Shown one piece after another: positions 1 through 6,078 of a stretch of 6,531 bases of DNA. The stretch is from a bacterium. Its GTDB lineage: Bacteria; JAHJDO01. Where the stretch lies: positions 1 to 6,531 of the forward strand of contig DAOVHI010000081.1 of assembly GCA_030671985.1 (NCBI GenBank), in the 5' to 3' direction. Position numbers and translations under genes: made by a program. The notes below the pieces were generated by a model. That model was not told where the DNA came from. It worked only from the letters and a program-made list of their open reading frames with translations, and made no database searches. The number at the start of each line of letters is the position of its first letter. The first letter of the stretch is position 1.

Positions 1-1
1 G

Positions 2-1354
2 GGCGCAGATCTCTTAGAGTCATATGTTGAATCTATTATTGCAAGTATAGCTATCGCTTCAACATTTGTTGTTGTAATGGGACAAAGCGTAGCCGATAAG
101 TTAAAGTTTATGCCGATTTATATAGCAGGCGCTGGGATTATAGCTTCTATCGTTGGGGTAATTTACGTAAAGATATTTGGGAAAAAGAACCCTCAGGGGG
201 CATTAATGGGCGGGACTTATATAAGCGCTATTTTGTCGATCATAGGTACATATTTCATTGTAAGCAGATTTGGTGTAGCGTTTGAGAGCTATTCTAAATT
301 AGGTCCTTTTTACGCTACGCTTGCAGGAATTATATCCGGTATGGCGATTGGTTTTACGAGTGAGTTTTTTACCTCCACAAAATATAAACCGGTTAAAGAA
401 CTTGCTGAAAGTTCCAAGAGAGGTCCTGCAATCACTATTACAGGAGGACTGGCGGTAGGTATGCAAAGTACGTGCATGCCTGTGTTGGTACTTGCTGCTG
501 CTATTATGATTGCTTATCATTTTGCGGGAGGATATGGAGTTGCTATGGCTGCTGTAGGTATGCTTGCTACAACAGGCATGATTGTCTCGGTGGATTCATA
601 CGGACCTATTGCTGACAATGCCGGCGGTATAGCGGAGATGGCAAAACTAGATCCGTCAGTAAGAAAAATAACGGACAATCTTGATGCTGTCGGCAATACA
701 ACGGCAGCAATTGGTAAGGGGTTTGCAATAGGTTCGGCTGCATTTGCGACTATAGGATTGGTATCTGCCTATATTATGATAGTTGGTATAAAGGGCGCGG
801 ATATTACGGATCCAAAAGTTATGTCGGGTTTATTGATTGGAGGCATGCTGCCATTCCTGTTTTCTTCAATGCTTTTTAAGGCTGTCAGTAAAGCCGCGTA
901 TGAATTGATAGACGAAGTGAGAAGACAATTCAGGGAGATTAAAGGTTTAATGGAAGGAAAGGTAATGCCTGATTCAGCAACGTGCGTTGATATTGCAACA
1001 AAAGGCGCTATTCAGGGCATGCTGCTTCCTGGCGCTATGGCTGTCGTAGCACCTGTTGCAATTGGATTATTATTAGGACCTAAAGCTCTTGCAGGACTTC
1101 TTGTTGGAGCATTGATATCCGGTCTTATGCTTGGGATACAGATGGCAAATAGCGGAGGAGCTATGGATAATGCCAAAAAATATATTGAGGATGGTAATTT
1201 TGGCGGAAAGGGCAGCGATGCTCATAAAGCATCTGTTATCGGAGACACGGTGGGCGATCCTCTCAAGGATACAGTCGGTCCTTCTATTAATATTTTAATT
1301 AAGCTTATGAGTGTTATTTCCCTTGTTTTAGCGCCATTATTTAAGAAATTTTAA
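2..1354 (+). CDS. hppA: K+-dependent membrane-integral pyrophosphatase (Na+ or H+ pump), 5' end outside window
   Basis: This membrane enzyme hydrolyses cytoplasmic PPi and uses the energy to move H+ or Na+ across the inner membrane. The frame is open from base 2, so the ATG at 77 is internal, not the start; 450 residues are visible of a family usually about 650-760 long. The window opens on GADLLESYV, the helix that follows the substrate-binding DNVGDNVGD block; its Asp and Glu match the ion-gate residues D243/E246 of the Thermotoga enzyme. Later come [14 protein letters not shown], then [16 protein letters not shown] at about 692-739, EVRRQFREI, and near the C-terminus [11 protein letters not shown] plus NILIKLM, which hold the catalytic Asp/Lys cluster and the gate lysine. 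Ala and Gly at 704-706 and 713-715, in place of Lys and Thr, are the K+-dependent class signature. Many hydrophobic helices are visible throughout. Whether it pumps Na+, H+ or both cannot be read safely from this part. It lies 18 nt upstream of rpsF. Confidence 0.96.
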   Translation, partial: GADLLESYVESIIASIAIASTFVVVMGQSVADKLKFMPIYIAGAGIIASIVGVIYVKIFGKKNPQGALMGGTYISAILSIIGTYFIVSRFGVAFESYSKLGPFYATLAGIISGMAIGFTSEFFTSTKYKPVKELAESSKRGPAITITGGLAVGMQSTCMPVLVLAAAIMIAYHFAGGYGVAMAAVGMLATTGMIVSVDSYGPIADNAGGIAEMAKLDPSVRKITDNLDAVGNTTAAIGKGFAIGSAAFATIGLVSAYIMIVGIKGADITDPKVMSGLLIGGMLPFLFSSMLFKAVSKAAYELIDEVRRQFREIKGLMEGKVMPDSATCVDIATKGAIQGMLLPGAMAVVAPVAIGLLLGPKALAGLLVGALISGLMLGIQMANSGGAMDNAKKYIEDGNFGGKGSDAHKASVIGDTVGDPLKDTVGPSINILIKLMSVISLVLAPLFKKF

Positions 1355-1360
1355 AAAATT

Positions 1361-1366
1361 GGAGGT
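1361..1366 (+). promoter_or_regulatory. Strong ribosome binding site fixing the GTG start of rpsF
   Basis: GGAGGT lies 6 nt before the GTG at 1373. No in-frame ATG lies near the N-terminus of the S6 frame, so this site decides the GTG start. It also fills most of the 18-nt gap after the pyrophosphatase stop, leaving no room for a separate rpsF leader within that gap. Confidence 0.85.
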
Positions 1367-1372
1367 GGGTTA

Positions 1373-1666
1373 GTGGATAAGAAGAATAAGTATGAAGGTT
1401 TGTTTATTATAAACGCTGATTTGGCGGAAGAGGACAGGGATAGGGTTATAGAAGATATCGAGAAATGCATTAAATCCGCAAAAGGTAAAGTTACAAATGT
1501 TGATCGAATTGGGAAGAAGAAACTTGCTTATAAGATAAAAAAACGCAGTGAGGGAGTGTATATAAATATAAAATTCGAAATATCTTCTGAGGGAATTGTC
1601 GTGTTTAATAAGAAATTAAAATTAAAAGAGGATATATTCAGAGTTTTTATTTTGAAAAAGAAATAA
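1373..1666 (+). CDS. rpsF: 30S ribosomal protein S6
   Basis: S6 is a small-subunit ribosomal protein that binds the central domain of 16S rRNA as a heterodimer with S18, whose gene lies two genes downstream. The 97-residue length is normal for the family. The opening KYEGLFIINADLAEEDRD matches the first beta strand and helix, and the middle segment with VDRIGKKKLAYKIKKRSEG is the most conserved S6 block. The end (LKLKEDIFRVFILKKK) matches the family's 'L+i.E.vlR.L..k' ending. There is no long acidic C-terminal tail as in E. coli S6. The start is GTG, supported by a strong GGAGGT site. It is followed by ssb after 19 nt, the standard rpsF-ssb-rpsR order. Confidence 0.97.
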   Translation: MDKKNKYEGLFIINADLAEEDRDRVIEDIEKCIKSAKGKVTNVDRIGKKKLAYKIKKRSEGVYINIKFEISSEGIVVFNKKLKLKEDIFRVFILKKK

Positions 1667-1685
1667 GCAGGAAAGGAGAATAAAT

Positions 1686-2171
1686 ATGGCAAATTTGAAT
1701 AAGGTTTTTTTGATAGGTAATTTAACGAGGGATCCGGAACTCAAATATATCCCAAGTGGTACAGCAGTTGCAGATTTTAGTATAGCAATTAATCGTTTTT
1801 TTAAAAATAAAGAGGGAACAAAAACAGAAGATACATGTTTTGTAAGGGTTGTTGTATGGGCTAATCAAGCGGAAGCATGTGCGAAATATCTTAGCAAAGG
1901 CAGACCTGTTTTTATAGAAGGGCGCTTGCAAAGCCGTTCATGGGAAGATAAAGACGGGCAAAAGCGAAGTGCTATGGAAGTGGTTGCAGAGAGAGTTCAG
2001 TTTCTTGGCGGTGCTCAGGGAAACAGCAGTACTGCTTCTCCATCCGGCGGCGGAGAAAAAGATTCACCTATTCCTGAGATACAGATTGAAGACAAGGGAG
2101 AAACAACGGCTCAAACAAATTCGTCAGAAAAAAAACCGGAAAAATCTATAGAAGATGAAGTCCCGTTCTGA
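1686..2171 (+). CDS. ssb: Single-stranded DNA-binding protein
   Basis: SSB coats single-stranded DNA in replication, recombination and repair, and recruits partner enzymes through its C-terminal tip. Residues 1 to about 109 form the OB fold: NKVFLIGNLTRDPELKY at the start, then the aromatic DNA-stacking positions F52, W58 and W86, with VWANQAEACAKYLSKG and VFIEGRLQSRSWEDKDG between them. Residues 110-153 are a low-complexity linker rich in Ser, Gly, Glu and Lys. The last residues, IEDEVPF, are the acidic tip that binds partner proteins; here it ends in EVPF rather than the E. coli DIPF. The 161-residue length is typical. AGGAG at 1674-1678 stands 7 nt before the ATG. Its position between rpsF and rpsR is the widely conserved one. 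Confidence 0.98.
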   Translation: MANLNKVFLIGNLTRDPELKYIPSGTAVADFSIAINRFFKNKEGTKTEDTCFVRVVVWANQAEACAKYLSKGRPVFIEGRLQSRSWEDKDGQKRSAMEVVAERVQFLGGAQGNSSTASPSGGGEKDSPIPEIQIEDKGETTAQTNSSEKKPEKSIEDEVPF

Positions 2172-2197
2172 TACAATAAAAAGAGGAGGTTGTCTTT

Positions 2198-2449
2198 ATG
2201 TTTCAAAGAGGTAAAAAAGTAAAAGGCCGCAAAAAAAAGGTCATAAGAAAGAAATATTGCAGGCTTTGTGTTGAAAAGATGGATGAAGTTGATTATAGGG
2301 ATATAAAAACGCTGTCTGGTTTTATTACAGAGAGAGGGAAAATACTTTCAACTAAGGTCTCAGGGAATTGCGCCGGTCACCAGAAAAAACTTGCCGTTGC
2401 AATAAAACGAGCAAGAATATGTGCGTTGCTGCCTTTTGCCGCGCAATAA
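2198..2449 (+). CDS. rpsR: 30S ribosomal protein S18, Cys-rich zinc-ligand type
   Basis: S18 pairs with S6 on the 30S platform. The 83-residue protein has a very basic N-terminus (residues 4-19), then KYCRLC and the diagnostic stretch DYRDIKTLSGFITERGKIL, and ends in AIKRARICALLPF. C21, C24, C58 and H61 form a CxxC plus CxxH set, the pattern expected of metal-binding S18 paralogues as opposed to those that have lost the cysteines. GAGGAGGT at 2183-2190 gives a strong ribosome binding site 7 nt before the ATG. The gene lies 26 nt after ssb. Its TAA is the only stop between it and the next gene, which is in the same reading frame. Confidence 0.97.
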   Translation: MFQRGKKVKGRKKKVIRKKYCRLCVEKMDEVDYRDIKTLSGFITERGKILSTKVSGNCAGHQKKLAVAIKRARICALLPFAAQ

Positions 2450-2452
2450 ATC

Positions 2453-2458
2453 GAGAAG
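2453..2458 (+). promoter_or_regulatory. Weak ribosome binding site supporting the TTG start of the DUF2232 gene
   Basis: GAGAAG lies 6 nt before the TTG at 2465. No ATG or GTG is available between the rpsR stop (2447-2449) and this TTG in the frame, and a later start would cut into the first membrane helix. The poor site and rare start codon suggest lower translation than the flanking ribosomal genes, which is usual for a membrane protein. Confidence 0.55.
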
Positions 2459-2464
2459 TGTCAG

Positions 2465-3376
2465 TTGCAAACAGGTAAAAAGCTAATCCTGCTTTCCTTG
2501 GTATCACTGTGTTTTTCTATTTCAGGGATTTTTTTTGCTTTTGGGCAGTTATTCTTCCAAGTTTTAGTTCCTTTACCTATTATTGTCTGTGTGTATTTGC
2601 TTGGTGTCCGTAAAGGATTTCTATGTTTTTTCGTTATGGTATCAGGTGTTTACTTGGTTTTTCAGAATCATTCCTCTGCCGTTTTATCTATACATCTGGG
2701 ACTTTTAGGATTAGTTACAGGTATCATAATCCGAAACAAGTTTTCTTTTATAAAGACAGGTGTTTTATCGACAATTATTTTGAGTCTTGTAAGTCTTTTG
2801 GCTATTTTTGTAATTTCATTGCATGATAAAAGTTTTCTTGACGGGGTTTACATGAATTTACAGATTCAGATGGATAAAGGCCTGAAAATTTATGAAGAGT
2901 CTGACATCAGTGAAGAAAAGGTCAAATTACTCAAAGAATCATTTAATACTGGACTAAATATAATTAAAACCAGTTTTCCGGCTATTATTTTCATTATTAA
3001 TGCTTTAATGGTCAGTATTAACCTTTTCTTCTCAAAAAAGATACTCGGGTTAAAACATCTTAAATTATCTCCCTTCAAAACATGGAGGCTGAGAGATGAG
3101 TGCATATGGGTGTTTATTGCATGTGCCGCAATTACATTTCTGTCCAAATACGCCAACTTCCAATCAGGCTATCTAATAGGGCTGAATTTGCTGATCATTA
3201 TTTCAGCTGTTTACTTAGTGGGAGGATTGGCAATTGTGAATTTCTTTTTTGACAAACGGAAGGTGTTTCCTTTTGTTAAAGCATCTATTTATGTACTGAT
3301 TTTTACTTCTCCTATTTTTCTTATACTCATTATTATATTGGGGTTGGTTGATTTCTGGTTTGATTTTAGAAAATGA
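2465..3376 (+). CDS. DUF2232 / YybS-like polytopic membrane protein
   Basis: This is a 303-residue integral membrane protein of uncharacterised function. Hydrophobic segments are visible at roughly 7-27, 29-47, 51-67, 74-90, 97-118, 168-190, 212-228, 236-262 and 271-297, separated by one hydrophilic stretch at about 120-165 that is charged and probably helical. The assignment to the DUF2232 (YybS) family rests on this layout, on the conserved-looking segment LSPFKTWRLRDECIWVFI (about 201-218), on the C-terminal LGLVDFWFDFRK, and on its place directly after rpsR, where this family is usually found. The start is TTG with a weak GAGAAG site. The stop overlaps the next start codon as ATGA, which indicates translational coupling to tatD. 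No catalytic motif was seen, and a transport or cell-envelope role is only a guess. Confidence 0.87.
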   Translation: MQTGKKLILLSLVSLCFSISGIFFAFGQLFFQVLVPLPIIVCVYLLGVRKGFLCFFVMVSGVYLVFQNHSSAVLSIHLGLLGLVTGIIIRNKFSFIKTGVLSTIILSLVSLLAIFVISLHDKSFLDGVYMNLQIQMDKGLKIYEESDISEEKVKLLKESFNTGLNIIKTSFPAIIFIINALMVSINLFFSKKILGLKHLKLSPFKTWRLRDECIWVFIACAAITFLSKYANFQSGYLIGLNLLIIISAVYLVGGLAIVNFFFDKRKVFPFVKASIYVLIFTSPIFLILIIILGLVDFWFDFRK

Positions 3377-4152
3377 AACTTTTTGACATCCATGCGCATT
3401 TAACGGATCCTGCTTTTAAAGAGGGGATTGATTCGGTCATATCTGAGGCAAACAGGAATGATGTGGAATATATGATGAATGTTTGCTGTGATATTGAGAG
3501 CATTAAAAGCGGATTGAAGACGGTTTACGGGAAGAAGAATATATTAACGGCAATTGGTCTGCATCCGAACTATGCTGATGAAATCAAACAAGATGATCTA
3601 ATATATATAAAAGAATGTTTTGAAAGGTATCCTGATATCGCAGCAGTAGGGGAAACAGGTTTGGATTATTACAGAGACACTTCGGGCAAAGAACGGCAGA
3701 AGGAGCTTTTTCGTAAGCATATTGAACTGGCTTTAGAATTTGATCTGCCAATAATTATCCACAATCGAGAGGCGCACAAAGATATTTTAGATATTATCAA
3801 AGATTACTCTATAAGCAGGGGAATAATACATTGTTTTTCAGGAACCTTGGAATTTGCGCAAACTTGTTTAAGCCGCGGTTTTTATATTTCATTTGCGGGA
3901 AATCTCACTTATCCAAACGCGCCTGAACTGAGGCGGGCTGCAAAGGAAATACCAAATGACAGGATTCTCATAGAAACCGATTGTCCGTATCTTGCTCCAC
4001 AAGCCGTAAGAGGCAAGCGAAATCAGCCAAGCTTTTTAAAATATACAGCTTTGGAACTTGCGAAAGTTAAAGGGCTTGACGCAGAAGAAGTAGCCTGCCA
4101 TACTACAGAGAACGCTAAAAGACTGTTTGGGTTAACAAATATCGGAGAATAA
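3373..4152 (+). CDS. tatD: TatD-family metal-dependent hydrolase (probable DNase)
   Basis: TatD-family proteins are cytoplasmic TIM-barrel hydrolases of the amidohydrolase superfamily; characterised members are Mg2+-dependent 3'-5' DNases with roles in repair or DNA turnover. All expected metal ligands are visible: H7 and H9 (FDIHAH), E94 (AVGETGLDYYR), H130 (IIIHNREA), H153 (IIHCFSG) and D203 (IETDCPYLAP). The segment LTAIGLHPNYA at 58-68 is also typical. The 259-residue length is normal. The start overlaps the upstream stop by 4 nt and no separate strong ribosome binding site is seen, so it is probably translated by coupling. lysS starts 1 nt after its stop. A tatD gene beside an aminoacyl-tRNA synthetase gene is common in bacteria (often metG). 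The exact substrate in this organism is unknown. Confidence 0.95.
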   Translation: MKLFDIHAHLTDPAFKEGIDSVISEANRNDVEYMMNVCCDIESIKSGLKTVYGKKNILTAIGLHPNYADEIKQDDLIYIKECFERYPDIAAVGETGLDYYRDTSGKERQKELFRKHIELALEFDLPIIIHNREAHKDILDIIKDYSISRGIIHCFSGTLEFAQTCLSRGFYISFAGNLTYPNAPELRRAAKEIPNDRILIETDCPYLAPQAVRGKRNQPSFLKYTALELAKVKGLDAEEVACHTTENAKRLFGLTNIGE

Positions 4153-4153
4153 A

Positions 4154-5626
4154 ATGACTGACGAGCATGAACTGGTTAAAATAAGAAAAGGGAAATTAAA
4201 AAAGATAAGAGAGCAGGGAATAGATCCATATGCCCTGCATTTTAGGCGGACTCATTCCGCGGCAACAGTGCAAGAATGTGCTCAAAAAATATCTATTGGC
4301 GAAGTGCTGGAGGATTTGGAAGTGGCTGTAATAGGAAGGGTGATAACCGTAAGGGAGCATGGTAAAAGCTGTTTTGCTCATATAAGAGATGACTCCGGTG
4401 ATGTGCAAATATATGTTAAGTCAAATACTGTTGGAGAAAAAGCATACGGTTTATTTAAGCTGGTGGATATAGGCGATTTCATAGGAGTTAAGGGGAAGAT
4501 ATTTAAAACCAGGACAGGGGAGAATACTATACTTGTTTCAGAGTTATCCGTATTCTCAAAGTCTTTGCAAACTTTACCTGAAAAGTGGTCAGGTCTCAAG
4601 GATGTAGAACTAAAATACCGCAGAAGATATGTTGATCTAATAGCAAACAAGGATATCAAGCCATTATTCAAGCTTCGCAGCCGCATAATAAGTTCAATGA
4701 GGCGATTTTTAGAGGAAAAGGATTTCCTTGAAGTAGAAACACCGATGATGCAGCAGATACCGGGCGGAGCGATGGCAAAACCTTTTGTTACTCATCACAA
4801 TACACTTGATATGGATTTGTACCTGAGAATAGCTCCCGAGCTGTTCCTGAAAAGGCTGATTGTCGGCGGATTTGAGAAGATTTATGAAATAAACAGAAAC
4901 TTTAGGAATGAAGGTATATCAACTCGTCACAATCCTGAATTTACCATGCTTGAATTGTATCAGGCTTTTATAACTTATGAAGATCTTATGCAATTAACTG
5001 AAGAGATGTTCTGCGTTATAGCAGAAGAATGTCTTGGTAAAACAAGTTTTGAATATCAGGGACATACCATCAATTTAAAAGAATGGAAGAGACTGAGTTT
5101 TGTTGAGGCAATAAAGAAATATGCCAAGATAGACCTTGAATCGATTTCAGATAAAGAACTTAAGAATAGCGCAAAAGAACTTGTTCCTGAAATAAGGAAA
5201 ATGAATTCCTTTAGAGAGATTGTGGATGCTATATTCAAGAAGGTTGTAATCCCAAATCTTATTGATCCGACCTTTATAATTGACTATCCTGAAAGAATGT
5301 GTCCTCTTGCAAAGAAGAAAAGAGATAATAAGAATCTTACAGAAAGATTTCAGCCATACATATGCGCAATAGAACTCGGAAGTGCATATTCTGAGTTGAA
5401 TGATCCAATGGAGCAAAAGGATCGCTTTTTAGATCAGATAAAAGACAGAAAGATGGGAGATGACGAAGCGCATCTTATGGATGAAGATTTTATTACTGCT
5501 CTTGAATACGGAATGCCGCCAACAGCAGGATTGGGCATAGGCATCGACAGGCTTGTTATGCTCTTCACCAATTCCTCATCAATCAGAGACGTAATCCTAT
5601 TTCCGCAATTGAAGCCGCAGAAATAA
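4154..5626 (+). CDS. lysS: Lysyl-tRNA synthetase, class II
   Basis: LysRS activates lysine with ATP and charges tRNA-Lys in the cytoplasm. The 490-residue length fits bacterial class II LysRS. The N-terminal part (about 54-160) is the anticodon-binding OB fold, with VAVIGRVITVREHGKSCFAH and IRDDSGDVQIYV. The catalytic domain follows: motif 1 around FLEVETPMM (invariant Pro is P197), then IPGGAMAKPFVTHHN, motif 2 with FRNEGISTRHNPEF (F250 onward) and motif 3 GLGIGIDRLVML (459-470) followed by SSIRDVILFP. These segments are those of LysRS rather than AspRS or AsnRS. GGAG at 4144-4147, inside the end of tatD, serves as ribosome binding site. It appears complete and is the last gene of the plus-strand operon. 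Its last 30 bases overlap the convergent transposase frame. Confidence 0.98.
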   Translation: MTDEHELVKIRKGKLKKIREQGIDPYALHFRRTHSAATVQECAQKISIGEVLEDLEVAVIGRVITVREHGKSCFAHIRDDSGDVQIYVKSNTVGEKAYGLFKLVDIGDFIGVKGKIFKTRTGENTILVSELSVFSKSLQTLPEKWSGLKDVELKYRRRYVDLIANKDIKPLFKLRSRIISSMRRFLEEKDFLEVETPMMQQIPGGAMAKPFVTHHNTLDMDLYLRIAPELFLKRLIVGGFEKIYEINRNFRNEGISTRHNPEFTMLELYQAFITYEDLMQLTEEMFCVIAEECLGKTSFEYQGHTINLKEWKRLSFVEAIKKYAKIDLESISDKELKNSAKELVPEIRKMNSFREIVDAIFKKVVIPNLIDPTFIIDYPERMCPLAKKKRDNKNLTERFQPYICAIELGSAYSELNDPMEQKDRFLDQIKDRKMGDDEAHLMDEDFITALEYGMPPTAGLGIGIDRLVMLFTNSSSIRDVILFPQLKPQK

Positions 5627-5992
5627 TCCGTTATATCGATTTGATGTTTTTCGTTGTAGGGGCGAAACCGTGTTTTCGCCCTTTGTTGTATGGTTTTTAT
5701 TGTTTTTAATCGGGCGATTACATGGAATCGCCCCTACGAGGTTTATTATTCCGTGTATATGATTGGGCATAATGACATATTTATCAATTGATATATCATC
5801 GTATTTTTTGAACATTTTCTGCCACCATTGATCAATCATGTTTCCAATATCATTTAATATCACATCATTATTTTCAATGGTCCCAAAAACCTGTTCGCGG
5901 TTTTCCGCGCAAATGGTTACAAAATACCACCCGTTATCAGAATAATTATAATTTTCTAATCTGGTATTTTTACGTGTTAATAATTTTGTCAT
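5597..5992 (-). CDS. REP-associated tyrosine transposase (Y1 HUH family), C-terminally truncated, probably inactive
   Basis: RAYT enzymes are single-strand DNA endonucleases related to IS200/IS605 TnpA that nick REP hairpins with a catalytic tyrosine. Residues 1-85 match the family: R7/R11 and the Y-Y region, GWYFVTICAENREQVFG (21-37), the helix IDQWWQKMF, and KYVIMPNHIHGII, in which H78-I-H80 is the HUH metal motif. Beyond residue 85 the frame reads straight through two REP-like hairpins (residues about 86-94 and 104-113) and then antisense to the last codons of lysS. The usual C-terminal part, with the catalytic Tyr helix and the ending after 'YI..NP..W', is not found; intact members are typically about 170-220 residues against 131 here. 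Y120 lies in intergenic-derived sequence and is unlikely to be the nucleophile. The ATG has only a weak AGGT upstream. I infer a non-functional remnant whose N-terminal half is still open. Confidence 0.8.
   Translation of the reverse strand: MTKLLTRKNTRLENYNYSDNGWYFVTICAENREQVFGTIENNDVILNDIGNMIDQWWQKMFKKYDDISIDKYVIMPNHIHGIINLVGAIPCNRPIKNNKNHTTKGENTVSPLQRKTSNRYNGLFLRLQLRK
5656..5681 (+). repeat. REP-like element: GTAG foot plus hairpin (unit 1)
   Basis: GTAG at 5656-5659 directly precedes a perfect 8-bp stem, GGGCGAAA (5660-5667) paired with TTTCGCCC (5674-5681), with a 6-nt loop. A GTAG tetranucleotide at the 5' foot of a short GC-rich palindrome is the signature of REP sequences cut by RAYT transposases. 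It starts 30 nt after the lysS stop. The hairpin is followed by TTTGTTG, so it may also end lysS transcription. Confidence 0.72.
5660..5686 (+). terminator. Possible transcription terminator of the operon, formed by REP unit 1
   Basis: An 8-bp GC-containing stem (5660-5667 with 5674-5681) is followed on the plus strand by CTTTGTTG, only a weak and broken T run. It is the first stable hairpin after lysS, and no better terminator is visible between lysS and the convergent minus-strand gene. Whether it works as an intrinsic terminator is uncertain. Confidence 0.35.
5712..5737 (-). repeat. REP-like element: GTAG foot plus hairpin (unit 2, inverted)
   Basis: On the minus strand GTAG (5737-5734) directly precedes the stem GGGCGATT/AATCGCCC (plus-strand arms 5712-5719 and 5726-5733) with a 6-nt loop. 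Size, foot, loop length and the GGGCGA core match unit 1, but in opposite orientation. The outer ten bases GTAGGGGCGA (5656-5665) and TCGCCCCTAC (5728-5737) are perfect inverted copies, so the pair resembles a BIME-type double element with a 30-nt AT-rich spacer. It lies inside the transposase frame and encodes the in-frame peptide VGAIPCNRP. Confidence 0.72.
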
Positions 5993-6006
5993 TTTATTAT
6001 TTACCT

Positions 6007-6078
6007 ATAACATCGACACCATCTGCAGGGATACTCACCGATAGGCGGCGGATTAGGTTTGATGGAGTGAGTTGTTAT
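6007..6078. repeat. Imperfect inverted repeat between the two minus-strand frames
   Basis: ATAACA (6007-6012) pairs with TGTTAT (6073-6078) and CCATC (6019-6023) with GATGG (6061-6065), enclosing a locally GC-rich core with GGCGGCGG. An alternative pairing uses ACTCAC (6033-6038) with GTGAGT (6067-6072). It could be a terminator-like structure for the right-hand gene or a degenerate repeat end. It does not share the GTAGGGGCGA sequence of the REP units. No T run follows on the minus strand. Confidence 0.3.

Noticed and set aside
77-1354. Reading the pyrophosphatase as starting at the ATG at 77.
   Set aside because: The frame is open to base 2 and the extra residues ([11 protein letters not shown]...) are a conserved family segment, so the gene is simply cut by the window edge.
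1355-1372. An S6:S18-binding RNA leader before rpsF.
   Set aside because: The gap is 18 nt and consists mainly of the ribosome binding site, too short for such a structure.
1969-2151. Plus-strand open frame inside ssb in another phase.
   Set aside because: It lies wholly within the clear SSB coding sequence, is rich in Lys/Arg from A-rich codons, and has no family-like motif.
4196-5416. Several minus-strand open frames opposite lysS (also ones opposite hppA, ssb and the DUF2232 gene).
   Set aside because: They are antisense shadows of strongly conserved genes, show no recognisable domains, and have no ribosome binding sites that stand out.
5656-5737. The two similar hairpins as the start of a CRISPR array or a riboswitch.
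   Set aside because: There are only two units, in opposite orientation, with no direct-repeat and spacer pattern; the GTAG foot and neighbouring HUH transposase fit REP elements better.
5656-5737. The outer inverted repeats as the ends of a complete insertion sequence.
   Set aside because: The inverted copies enclose only about 60 bases and no gene; RAYT-type elements do not use paired terminal inverted repeats.
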